This document shows positions 51,372 through 62,789 of a stretch of 64,000 nucleotides of DNA, piece after piece; positions within the stretch are counted from its first letter, which is position 1, and each line of letters begins with the position of its first letter. The position numbers and the translations under genes were made by a program. Source of the DNA: Marinobacter piscis (GTDB lineage Bacteria > Pseudomonadota > Gammaproteobacteria > Pseudomonadales > Oleiphilaceae); assembly GCF_007671655.1 (NCBI RefSeq), contig NZ_VCGX01000005.1:46115-110114 (forward strand), written 5' to 3'. The notes beneath the pieces are model-generated. The model saw only the letters and a program-made list of their open reading frames with translations, searched no databases and had not been told where the DNA came from.

Positions 51372-53036
51372 ATGACGGTTTCCGGGAACACCCAGAGTTC
51401 CAGTACACCTCCCCACAAGTTGCGGGTGGTGATCGCGCAGCAGGATTTTCTTGTGGGGGATATTCCCGGCAATACAGAGCGTATTATTGATGCCGCAAAA
51501 CAGGCGCGCGACCGGGATGAGGCAGATGTGGTGGTGTTCCCGGAAATGTGTCTTACCGGGTACTCTCCGGAAGACCTGCTGCTTCGGCCCAGCCTGGATC
51601 TTCGGGTGGGTGAAGCGCTGGAGCGGCTGCAGAATGAGAAGCTTGAGACCGCAATCGTTATTGGTGCGCCGTTGCGAAGTGACTGTGTGCTTTATAATGC
51701 TGCGCTGGTGATCGAGGGGGGCGAGATTACCGGCCGGTACTTCAAGCGGGTGACACCCAATGACAGTGTGTTCGATGAAAAGCGTTATTTTGAGGCTGGC
51801 TCAGAGGCCGTGGTGGTTTCTGTCTGTGGTATACCGGTTGGCCTGACCATTGGTGACGACCTGAGTGCCGATGGCCCGGTGGAGGAGTCGGCTGCAGCTG
51901 GTGCAAAACTTGTCCTTAACCTGAGTGCTTCGCCTTTCACAATTCATCAGCGGGCTGGCAGAAAATCGCTGCTTGAGCGTAAGGCCAGTGAGAATCAGGT
52001 CAGTATTATCTGGGCCAACCTGGTGGGGGCTCAGGACGAGCTGGCCTTTGATGGTGGCTCTATGGTTTATGATCCGTCTGGCTCACTTGAAGTGGCGGCG
52101 CCACAATTTACCGAAGGTCTGTATCCGGTAGAGCTTTTGTGTCATGCGCAGTGCCAGCCAGTAACCCAGACACTGCCGGCCCGGCTGTCGCTTGAGGAAA
52201 GTGTTTACAGTGCGTTGGTGGCCGGGGTTCGGGATTATGTGAACAAAAACGGTTTCAAATCGGTGGTGCTTGGTTTATCCGGCGGTCTGGATTCGGCCCT
52301 GGCTCTGGCTGTGGCCGGGGATGCGCTGGGCCCGGAGCGGGTTCGCGCTGTGATGATGCCGTTCCGTTACACCTCAGACATCAGTCTGGCCGATGCGGAA
52401 GCCCAGGCCGAGGCTATGGGGGTTCAGTACGACGTGTACTCTATTGAGCCTCTGTATGATGCGTTTATGGAAACCCTGGCGGTGCCGTTTGCAGGCACAA
52501 CACCCGATACCACTGAGCAAAACCTTCAGGCCAGGGTGCGCGGTGTTGTGCTTATGTCTCTTTCCAACAAGTTTGGTTCACTGGTGCTGACCACGGGTAA
52601 CAAGAGTGAGCTGGCGGTGGGCTATTCAACCCTGTATGGCGATATGGCCGGTGGTTTTGATGTGCTCAAGGATGTGCCCAAGACGCTGGCCTTTCGTCTG
52701 GCCAGGTACCGAAACTCCGTTTCTGCGATTATTCCGGAGCGGGTTATTACGCGGCCACCGTCTGCCGAGTTAGCGCCGGACCAAAAAGATGAGGATAATC
52801 TTCCGGGGTACGATGTACTGGACCCGATACTTCATCTGTATGTGGAGAAAGATTACAGCGCCGACGCCATTGTTGCAGAAGGGTATGGGCGGGCTGATGT
52901 TGAGCGGGTGGTTCGCCTGGTGGATCTGAACGAATACAAGCGCCGGCAGGCGCCCATCGGGGTTCGTATTACTGAGCGGGCATTTGGGAAAGACCGCCGC
53001 TATCCCATTACCAGTGGCTGGAAAAGCGGCCGGTAA
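51372..53036 (+). CDS. nadE: NAD+ synthase with nitrilase-like N-terminal domain lacking the catalytic Cys
   Basis: 554 residues, two domains. The N-terminal nitrilase-type glutaminase domain keeps Glu (E58, VVVFPEMC) and Lys (K125, GRYFKRVTPND), but the nucleophile elbow, usually ICED, reads TIGDD, so residue 161 is Gly. The C-terminal synthetase domain is intact: SGGLDSALALAV (PP-loop), TGNKSELAVGYSTLYGD and AELAPDQKDEDNLPGYDVLD. I infer that it uses free ammonia. It has AGGAG before ATG 51372 and a TATAAT at 51330-51335, is divergent from pilS and convergent with bamD. Confidence 0.92.
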   Translation: MTVSGNTQSSSTPPHKLRVVIAQQDFLVGDIPGNTERIIDAAKQARDRDEADVVVFPEMCLTGYSPEDLLLRPSLDLRVGEALERLQNEKLETAIVIGAPLRSDCVLYNAALVIEGGEITGRYFKRVTPNDSVFDEKRYFEAGSEAVVVSVCGIPVGLTIGDDLSADGPVEESAAAGAKLVLNLSASPFTIHQRAGRKSLLERKASENQVSIIWANLVGAQDELAFDGGSMVYDPSGSLEVAAPQFTEGLYPVELLCHAQCQPVTQTLPARLSLEESVYSALVAGVRDYVNKNGFKSVVLGLSGGLDSALALAVAGDALGPERVRAVMMPFRYTSDISLADAEAQAEAMGVQYDVYSIEPLYDAFMETLAVPFAGTTPDTTEQNLQARVRGVVLMSLSNKFGSLVLTTGNKSELAVGYSTLYGDMAGGFDVLKDVPKTLAFRLARYRNSVSAIIPERVITRPPSAELAPDQKDEDNLPGYDVLDPILHLYVEKDYSADAIVAEGYGRADVERVVRLVDLNEYKRRQAPIGVRITERAFGKDRRYPITSGWKSGR

Positions 53037-53044
53037 AGACCAGG

Positions 53045-53878
53045 TCAGTCATCGCCCGCCAGGCCGAAGGTGACTACGCTGGAGAGTGAGCGGTTCTCAC
53101 GCTTCAGCAGGCCGGCTTCAAACTCACCTTCCTGGTTGAATGCGTCGCTTTCGGGGAAGTTTTTCCGTAGCAGGGCGACGGCGTCTTCGGCGCTTTCGTT
53201 GTATTTCAGAAACTCGAACGTTTCCGCCAGGATAATCAGTGCTTCTTCAGCTGAGGGTGATGTGGAGTAGTTTTCGACAATGTAGCGGGCGCGGTTGTTG
53301 GCAGCTATATAGGCTTCCCGCTTGATGTAATAGCGTGCGGCGTGAAGCTCCAGCTTTGCCATGCGGTTGCGCACGGCAATCATGCGCTGGCGGGCATCGG
53401 CGGCGTACTGACTGTCCGGGTACCGGCTCAGTAATTCGCCGAAATCACGGAAAGACTGTAGTTGTTCTCCAGCGTCCCGGGCGGCGACATCAATGGGGAA
53501 ATAGCGTGCAGCCAGACCAATGTCCAGATTATAGGACGCCAGCCCGCGCATGTAGAGAGCGTAGTCTGCGTGATCACTCTGGGGATTCAGCCGCAGGAAG
53601 CGGTCGGCGGCCGCGCGCGCGCCTTCCAGATCAAGGTTCTGGTAGCGGGCATAAATGAGATCCAGCTGCGCCTGTTCAGCATAGCGTCCGAACGGGTAGT
53701 AAGTCTCCAGGGAGTCCAGGTTTTGCTCGGCTTCGTTGAAGTTGCCGGAGTTCATCGCCTGACGGGCGTTGTCGTAATAGGTCTCCTCTGGCAACACTTC
53801 TTCCTGCTTGTTGGATGCGCAGGCACTGATCAGAACAACCAGTGTGGAAAGTAGCAGTAAACGAAAGCCTGATCTCAT
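53045..53878 (-). CDS. bamD: Outer-membrane assembly lipoprotein BamD
   Basis: Component of the BAM complex that inserts outer-membrane proteins, including secretins such as PilQ. 277 residues with lipobox LISAC near residue 20 and five TPR-like repeats (YYDNARQAMNSGNFNEAEQNLDSL and onward). Length and sequence fit Pseudomonas ComL/BamD. It is divergent from rluD, the usual bamD-rluD pairing. Confidence 0.95.
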   Translation of the reverse strand: MRSGFRLLLLSTLVVLISACASNKQEEVLPEETYYDNARQAMNSGNFNEAEQNLDSLETYYPFGRYAEQAQLDLIYARYQNLDLEGARAAADRFLRLNPQSDHADYALYMRGLASYNLDIGLAARYFPIDVAARDAGEQLQSFRDFGELLSRYPDSQYAADARQRMIAVRNRMAKLELHAARYYIKREAYIAANNRARYIVENYSTSPSAEEALIILAETFEFLKYNESAEDAVALLRKNFPESDAFNQEGEFEAGLLKRENRSLSSVVTFGLAGDD

Positions 53879-53961
53879 GCCGGAATCCCGTATAATGTCG
53901 ATAAATTCGAGTGCGCTATTGTAGCGGGGAACACGCCCTGTGTGCAGAGTGCATTCTGAAA

Positions 53962-53984
53962 GTTTCAGTTATTCTGACTGAAAC
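53962..53984. repeat. Inverted repeat in the bamD-rluD intergenic region
   Basis: GTTTCAGT (53962-53969) and ACTGAAAC (53977-53984) form a perfect 8-bp dyad with a 7-base loop, 28 bases before the rluD start. No T-run follows on either strand. It could be an operator for the divergent pair or a hairpin in the rluD leader. Confidence 0.5.
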
Positions 53985-54011
53985 GTAACACACACAGGCC
54001 TCGGGGGCTTA

Positions 54012-54989
54012 ATGTCATCTGAAAACCGAATAACCGCCAGTTTTACTGTACCTCCGGAACTGAGTGACCGGCGGCTGGACCAGGCGGCTGCTGAGCTGAT
54101 GCCGGAACATTCACGTTCGCGCCTGCAATCCTGGGTCCGCAGCGGCGCGTTAACCGTGAACGGAAGCGCTTGCAGGCCCAAAGACAAGGTGATGCTCGGG
54201 GATGTGCTGGAGCTTGATGCCGAACCTGAAGTACAGGTGAGCTGGCGGGCCGAGGAAATTGCCCTGGATGTTGTTTATGAGGATGAACACCTGCTTGTGG
54301 TCAACAAACCGGCCGGTCTTGTGGTGCATCCCGCTGCCGGACATGCAGCAGGTACTCTGGTTAACGCGCTGCTGAACTATGCCCCGGAGGTGGAAAACCT
54401 GCCCCGTGCCGGCATTGTTCACCGCCTTGATAAGGATACCTCCGGGGTAATGGTCGTTGCCCGCAGTCTGATTGCACATACATCCCTGGTGGATCAGCTT
54501 CAGGAGCGCAGCATGGGCCGGGAATATGAGGCTGTGGTTGTAGGGACGCTGACCGGGGGTGCCACTGTGGATGCCCCCATTGGCCGGCATCCGAATGACC
54601 GTAAAAAAATGGCGGTGGTTGCCAATGGCAAGCCGGCGGTCACCCATTATCGCCTGATCGAGCGCTTTGCGGCTCATACCCATGTGCGCTGCAAGCTGGA
54701 AAGCGGGCGAACGCATCAGATCCGGGTGCACATGGCGCACGTAAAACACCCACTGGTCGGGGACCCTGTGTATGGCGGCAGATTGCGCTTGCCCAAAGGT
54801 ACAACGGAAGCGTTGCGTGACATGCTGACATCGTTCAGTCGTCAGGCGTTGCATGCGCGAAAGCTTACGCTCGAGCACCCGGAAACCGGTGAAATCCTGA
54901 GCTGGGAAGCACCCTTGCCGGAGGACTTTACCGGGTTGCTGGCGGTGTTGCGCACGCACGCCCGGGAGCTGGAGCAAAATGAGCTTTGA
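54012..54989 (+). CDS. rluD: 23S rRNA pseudouridine synthase RluD
   Basis: Modifies uridines in helix 69 of 23S rRNA. 325 residues: an S4 domain (about 20-75), then the catalytic domain with Asp in GIVHRLDKDTSGVMVVA and the end motif LESGRTHQIRVHMAHVKHPLVGDPVYGG. GGGGG precedes the ATG. pgeF overlaps its last 11 bases. Confidence 0.96.
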   Translation: MSSENRITASFTVPPELSDRRLDQAAAELMPEHSRSRLQSWVRSGALTVNGSACRPKDKVMLGDVLELDAEPEVQVSWRAEEIALDVVYEDEHLLVVNKPAGLVVHPAAGHAAGTLVNALLNYAPEVENLPRAGIVHRLDKDTSGVMVVARSLIAHTSLVDQLQERSMGREYEAVVVGTLTGGATVDAPIGRHPNDRKKMAVVANGKPAVTHYRLIERFAAHTHVRCKLESGRTHQIRVHMAHVKHPLVGDPVYGGRLRLPKGTTEALRDMLTSFSRQALHARKLTLEHPETGEILSWEAPLPEDFTGLLAVLRTHARELEQNEL

Positions 54990-55746
54990 TAATCACAGCG
55001 CGCTGGCCTTTATTCACCCCCAGTGGCCAGCGCCCGCGAATGTCCGGGCGCTGTGTACTACCCGTTCCGGCGGAGTCAGCGGTCCGCCCTGGGCGTCGCT
55101 GAACCTTGGCGACCACGTGGATGATGATCCGGCCCATGTACAGCAGAATCGGGAGAGGCTGGCCAGCGCCTGTAACTTGCCTGCAGGAGCATTCGGATGG
55201 CTGAATCAGGTGCATGGCACGAAAGCTGTCGCTTTGCCGGCGAGGCAGGGGAGTTCAATGCCCGAAGCCGATGCCAGCTATACAGGGCATGCCGGTGTTG
55301 CCTGTGCCATCCTGTCGGCCGACTGCTTGCCGGTTATTCTTTGTGATTGCGATGGAACCACAGTAGCCGCGGCCCACGCCGGCTGGCGCAGTCTTGCAGG
55401 CGGGGTTCTGGAGAATCTTGTTGCACAGCTCGGACTGCCCGGTAATCACCTGATGGCGTGGCTGGGGCCTGCAATAGGCCCGGATGTTTTTGAGGTGGGT
55501 CCGGAAGTGAAAGCCGCGTTTGTTGCACACAACCCGCAGGCGGCAGAAGCATTTTCTGCGGGCGGTGCCCGCTCCGGGCACTACCTGGCGGATATTTACC
55601 TGCTTGCCCGGCAGCGACTGAAAGCAATGGGGGTAGAGCAGGTTTTTGGCGGGGGCTTTTGTACAGTCACCGACCGCACGCGCTTCTACTCCTACCGCCG
55701 TGATGGCCAGACCGGGCGCATGGCCACGGTTATCTGGAAAAATTGA
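54979..55746 (+). CDS. pgeF: Multicopper polyphenol oxidase family protein YfiH/PgeF
   Basis: 255 residues. The family members act on purine nucleosides (phosphorylase/deaminase activity) and, in E. coli, correct misincorporated L-Ser during peptidoglycan precursor synthesis. The metal ligands are visible in LNQVHGT, SADCLPVILCD and AAAHAGWRSLAGGVL. The start overlaps rluD with GGAG 8 bases upstream. rluD-pgeF-clpB order is conserved in gammaproteobacteria. Confidence 0.93.
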   Translation: MSFDNHSALAFIHPQWPAPANVRALCTTRSGGVSGPPWASLNLGDHVDDDPAHVQQNRERLASACNLPAGAFGWLNQVHGTKAVALPARQGSSMPEADASYTGHAGVACAILSADCLPVILCDCDGTTVAAAHAGWRSLAGGVLENLVAQLGLPGNHLMAWLGPAIGPDVFEVGPEVKAAFVAHNPQAAEAFSAGGARSGHYLADIYLLARQRLKAMGVEQVFGGGFCTVTDRTRFYSYRRDGQTGRMATVIWKN

Positions 55747-55783
55747 GGCCCGTCAATTATATGACAGCTGGCCCTGTTATAAC

Positions 55784-55808
55784 CTTGAAGTTCCCCTGCA
55801 CGCCCCTA
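55784..55808 (+). promoter_or_regulatory. Sigma32-like heat-shock promoter of clpB
   Basis: CTTGAA (55784-55789), a 13-base spacer and CCCCTA (55803-55808) match the sigma32 pattern CTTGAA-N11-16-CCCCAT closely, about 74 bases before the clpB start. The context, directly upstream of a heat-shock chaperone gene, makes it likely. Confidence 0.75.
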
Positions 55809-55881
55809 CATTAAATGTCAAGGCAAACAGAATGTACCACTTAGGGTTACATTTGCAGAAACAAGTCGGGGAAACGAATTC

Positions 55882-58458
<2,577 letters not shown>

Positions 58459-58471
58459 TACAGGCAGAAGC

Positions 58472-58509
58472 AAAAAGAGGGCAGGGCTTTGGCTCTGCCC
58501 TCTTTTTTT
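58472..58509. terminator. Bidirectional terminator after clpB
   Basis: AGAGGGCAG (58476-58484) pairs with CTGCCCTCT (58495-58503), with A before and T after. It serves clpB and the convergent DUF4124 gene. Confidence 0.93.
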
Positions 58510-58516
58510 GGGCTTT

Positions 58517-58981
58517 TTACTGATCTTCGCGCTGGCAGTTTTCCGCTGCAATCTCTTCGTATTTTGTTTTCTGTTCATCAATTTCCTCAGGCGTGAGGTA
58601 GCGCGGCTCACCGTTATCCTGCACACGGATACGTGAATTTGTGCGGATGATTTCAAGGTTCGTCCGGGCCGTGGCGCAGTTGGCTTCGCGCTGTTTGCGA
58701 CGGGCTTCTTCCATCGCAGACTCGGTCTGCCTGTTTGCTTCTTCCTGTTGTTGCTCCCGGAGCGCGTCAAGGCGCTGCTGAGGGCCCGGGCGGCTGTTCC
58801 CGTTTGCCGACGCAGTACCAGAGCGTACGTTAAGGGTTTCGGAACTGGTGCCGACAGGCTGCCGGTCGCCAAAATGGGTGACGCCGTTTTCGTCTGTCCA
58901 TTTGTATACTGAGGCGCTCATTGCCATTGCGGGCGCGATAATCAGGAGCATGGTCATCAGTATCAGGGAGTGTTTCGTCAT
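58517..58981 (-). CDS. DUF4124 domain protein, exported
   Basis: 154 residues with a signal peptide (about 1-23) and an N-terminal DUF4124 domain (SVYKWTDENGVTHFGDRQPVG), a short beta module common in gammaproteobacterial envelope proteins. A coiled coil of charged residues (about 65-100) follows, with a C-terminal part containing two Cys (NCATAR and ENCQRED). The function is unknown. It is convergent with clpB and divergent from the ilvI leader. Confidence 0.85.
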   Translation of the reverse strand: MTKHSLILMTMLLIIAPAMAMSASVYKWTDENGVTHFGDRQPVGTSSETLNVRSGTASANGNSRPGPQQRLDALREQQQEEANRQTESAMEEARRKQREANCATARTNLEIIRTNSRIRVQDNGEPRYLTPEEIDEQKTKYEEIAAENCQREDQ

Positions 58982-59088
58982 GGCTTTACTCGTGGGTGTG
59001 TGATTCTGGTGGGGCTATGATGCCATCTGTGGCCTGCGTTTTCTTCCATCTGGTTCAAAAGTACGGGCCGGGAAAACGCGGGTAGCTA

Positions 59089-59116
59089 TTGACAGGGAGT
59101 TTAGCCCTGTCAGAAT
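59089..59116 (+). promoter_or_regulatory. Probable ilvI promoter overlapped by an inverted repeat
   Basis: TTGACA (59089-59094), a 16-bp spacer and CAGAAT (59111-59116). The dyad TGACAGGG (59090-59097) with CCCTGTCA (59105-59112) fills the space between the boxes and overlaps both. A protein bound there would occlude polymerase, so an operator is plausible. The 16-bp spacing equals that of the two rRNA promoters at the end of the window. Confidence 0.5.
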
Positions 59117-59167
59117 TACTGATTGCCTGAAGACTGGGGGTTATACGGCCGGCAATCCCGTGCAGGT

Positions 59168-59230
59168 ATGCCCCCGTTACTTACCACACTGAGCGTGCCG
59201 CGCATCCGTCGCGGAATGGTTGTTGCTTAG
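59168..59230 (+). CDS. Possible leader peptide of the ilvIHC operon
   Basis: A 20-codon frame from ATG 59168 to TAG 59228-59230 has three Leu, three Val and one Ile, seven branched-chain residues of 20, including Leu-Leu at 4-5 and Val-Val at 18-19 just before the Ala and stop. It lies in the leader, about 45 nt after the predicted start site. The ribosome binding site is poor (AGG only one base from the ATG), and no attenuator with a T-run is evident. A regulatory peptide is a hypothesis. Confidence 0.35.
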   Translation: MPPLLTTLSVPRIRRGMVVA

Positions 59231-59408
59231 TTGCAACCCGACGATTGGTCGTTCTCCGCAACCCTCAGGAGGGCGGCTGGCCAGGAGACAACCTCTTTAA
59301 AGTGTGGAGCAGCAGCCGGTTCCGCTTTCACAAGAAGCAGGACAACCGTGAATCCAGGCATCCGGGCATGTGCCCGGCTCAATCACTCGCAGAAGAGGGT
59401 AGAAAATC

Positions 59409-61127
59409 GTGGAATTATTGTCTGGCGCCGATATGTTGATCCGCTCCCTGCAGGATCAGGGTATCGAGTACATATACGGCTATCCGGGTGGTGCAGCTCT
59501 TCATATTTATGATGCGCTGTTCCGGCAGGACAAGGTTAAACACATTCTGGTAAGGCATGAGCAGGCAGCCGTGCACATGGCTGACGGCTATGCGCGCGCA
59601 ACCGGCGAGCCGGGAACTGTGCTTGTAACCTCAGGCCCCGGAGCAACCAATACGATTACGGGTATTGCAACCGCGTTCATGGATTCCATCCCCATGGTGG
59701 TTCTGTGCGGGCAGGTGGCTTCCACCCTGATTGGTGAAGATGCTTTTCAGGAAACCGATATGATGGGTGTCTCCCGTCCGGTTGTTAAGCACAACCTCAG
59801 TGTGCGTCATCCTTCTGAAATACCGGAAATTATCCGTAAAGCTTATTACATTGCCTCAACCGGCCGTCCGGGCCCGGTGGTAGTGGATATTCCCAAGGAT
59901 ATGACCGCGCCTAATGAGCGCTTTGAATACGCATATCCGAAAAAAGTAAAGCTGCGTTCTTACAACCCCGCGGTACGAGGCCATGCGGGGCAGATCAAGA
60001 AGGCCGTGGATATGATGCTGGCGGCCCGGCGTCCGATCATCTATGCCGGTGGTGGCGTTATTCTGGGCAAGGCCTCCGGCCTGCTGACCGATCTGGTGCG
60101 CAAGCTGGAGTTTCCGATTACCAACACCCTGATGGGCATTGGCTGTTACCCCTCCAGTGATCCGCAGTACGTTGGCTGGCTTGGTATGCACGGCACCTAC
60201 GAAGCCAATATGGCGATGCACCACTCAGATCTGATTCTCGCAGTGGGCGCGCGGTTTGATGACCGGGTGACCAATGCCACAGAGAAGTTCTGCCCGGGTG
60301 CCCGGATTATCCATATTGATATCGACCCCGCCTCTATCTCCAAAACGGTGGATGCCGATGTGCCCATTGTTGGTCCGGTGGATGCTGTGCTCAAGGAAAT
60401 GCTGGCACTGGTTAAAGAGAGCAAAGAAAAGCCGGATGCCGAGGCGCTGGCATCCTGGTGGAAGCAGATCGACGAGTGGCGGGCATTTCATGGAATGCGT
60501 TATGAAACCAGCCCGGATGTGATCAAGCCCCAGGAAGTGGTGGAAATGTTGTCGCGCCTGACCAATGGCGACGCGTTCGTAACCTCCGATGTCGGTCAGC
60601 ATCAGATGTTTGCAGCCCAGTACTATAAGTTCGACAAGCCTAATCGCTGGATCAACTCCGGTGGCCTGGGCACCATGGGCTTCGGTCTGCCTGCGGCTAT
60701 GGGCGTCAAACTTACGCACCCGGATGACGAAGTGCTGTGTATCACCGGGGAGGGCAGTATCCAGATGAATATCCAGGAGCTGTCTACGTGCAACCAGTAC
60801 GATCTGCCGGTAAAAATCATCAACCTGAATAACCAGGCGCTGGGCATGGTGAAGCAGTGGCAGGACATGAACTACGAGTCCAGGCACTCCCATTCCTATA
60901 TGGATTCGCTGCCCGACTTCATGATGCTTGCCGAAGCTTACGGGCATGTGGGTATCCGGATTGATAAAAAAGAGGATCTGGAGCCCAAACTCAGGGAAGC
61001 ACTGGCTATGAAGGACAGGCTGGTGTTTGTAGACATACAGGTTGACCGGGTTGAGCATGTATATCCGATGCAGGTAGCCCGTGGTTCCATGAAAGACATG
61101 TGGCTCAGTAAGACGGAGAGGGTATGA
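59409..61127 (+). CDS. ilvI: Acetolactate synthase III large subunit
   Basis: ThDP/FAD enzyme for the first common step of valine, leucine and isoleucine synthesis; 572 residues. Catalytic Glu in [20 protein letters not shown]; the ThDP motif is [14 protein letters not shown] ... NLNNQ, with Glu where the usual GDG has Asp. It starts with GTG 59409 ([14 protein letters not shown]) behind AGAGGG. It overlaps ilvH by the ATGA junction and forms ilvIHC. Confidence 0.97.
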   Translation: MELLSGADMLIRSLQDQGIEYIYGYPGGAALHIYDALFRQDKVKHILVRHEQAAVHMADGYARATGEPGTVLVTSGPGATNTITGIATAFMDSIPMVVLCGQVASTLIGEDAFQETDMMGVSRPVVKHNLSVRHPSEIPEIIRKAYYIASTGRPGPVVVDIPKDMTAPNERFEYAYPKKVKLRSYNPAVRGHAGQIKKAVDMMLAARRPIIYAGGGVILGKASGLLTDLVRKLEFPITNTLMGIGCYPSSDPQYVGWLGMHGTYEANMAMHHSDLILAVGARFDDRVTNATEKFCPGARIIHIDIDPASISKTVDADVPIVGPVDAVLKEMLALVKESKEKPDAEALASWWKQIDEWRAFHGMRYETSPDVIKPQEVVEMLSRLTNGDAFVTSDVGQHQMFAAQYYKFDKPNRWINSGGLGTMGFGLPAAMGVKLTHPDDEVLCITGEGSIQMNIQELSTCNQYDLPVKIINLNNQALGMVKQWQDMNYESRHSHSYMDSLPDFMMLAEAYGHVGIRIDKKEDLEPKLREALAMKDRLVFVDIQVDRVEHVYPMQVARGSMKDMWLSKTERV

Positions 61128-61129
61128 AC

Positions 61130-61621
61130 ATGCGCCGAATCATTTCTGTGTTACTGGAAAACGAGCCGGGGGCTCTGTCCCGTGTAGTCGGGCTGTTTTC
61201 CCAGCGCAACTACAACATCGAGACCCTCACGGTTGCACCTACGGAGGACGAGACTCTGTCCCGTCTTACGGTGACAACCTCCGGTTCGGATCGGGTTATT
61301 GAGCAGATTACCAAGCAGCTCAACAAACTGGTTGAAGTAGTGAAGCTGGTAGACCTGACCGAAGGCCCCCACATCGAGCGGGAAATGATGCTGATCAAGC
61401 TGAAAGCAACCGGTGCCCAGCGTGCGGAAATCAAGCGTACCGTGGATATCTTCCGGGGCCAGATTGTTGATGTGACCAGCTCGGTTTACACCGTGCAGCT
61501 GGCCGGCGCCAGCGACAAGCTGGATGGCTTTTTGCAGGCTGTCGGCACGTCGGGTGTGCTGGAAGTAGTGCGCTCGGGGGTATCCGGAATCGCCAGAGGC
61601 GAGAAGGTTCTGAGTTTATAA
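61130..61621 (+). CDS. ilvH: Acetolactate synthase III small regulatory subunit
   Basis: Valine-sensing subunit with an N-terminal ACT domain (RRIISVLLENEPGALSRVVG, then FSQRNYNIETLTVAPTEDE) and a C-terminal ALS domain. 163 residues from the ATG at 61130, the E. coli-type start (MRRI); the ATG at 61124 overlapping the ilvI stop would add two residues. The GAGAGGG site spaces better to 61130. Confidence 0.96.
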   Translation: MRRIISVLLENEPGALSRVVGLFSQRNYNIETLTVAPTEDETLSRLTVTTSGSDRVIEQITKQLNKLVEVVKLVDLTEGPHIEREMMLIKLKATGAQRAEIKRTVDIFRGQIVDVTSSVYTVQLAGASDKLDGFLQAVGTSGVLEVVRSGVSGIARGEKVLSL

Positions 61622-61674
61622 AGAGTTTGTGTATTACGAACGCTCAGGTCTGTTGAGACCATTACAAATAATAG

Positions 61675-62700
<1,026 letters not shown>

Positions 62701-62722
62701 GCGGACTCTCGTTTGGTTTGAT

Positions 62723-62750
62723 AAAACGCGGCCCGGGTGGCCGCGTTTTT
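62723..62750 (+). terminator. Intrinsic terminator of ilvIHC
   Basis: AACGCGGCC (62725-62733) pairs with GGCCGCGTT (62739-62747) around a CGGGT loop, followed by five T. It lies between ilvC and pssA. Confidence 0.92.
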
Positions 62751-62789
62751 CGTATATACTTTGCCCGAATACTTTCCGGAGTAATGGGA

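Larger units (their letters stand above)
58982..59408 (+). other. Intergenic region and ilvI leader (427 bp)
   Basis: The region holds the promoters of the divergent DUF4124 gene and of ilvIHC. From the predicted ilvI start site near 59123 the leader is about 286 nt. It contains a short Leu/Val/Ile-rich frame (59168-59230), CTGGCCAG near 59278 and a strong stem CCGGGC / GCCCGG (59362-59377) about 30 bases before the ilvI start. I see no T-run typical of an intrinsic attenuator. Confidence 0.6.

Noticed and set aside
59231..59512. 93-codon frame in the ilvI leader running into ilvI
   Set aside because: It has no family character, no good start and overlaps the firmly identified ilvI start in another frame.
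60225..61058. 277-codon antisense frame in ilvI, and similar ones in ilvC (61759-62616) and rluD (54150-54977)
   Set aside because: Shadows of conserved housekeeping genes in GC-rich sequence.
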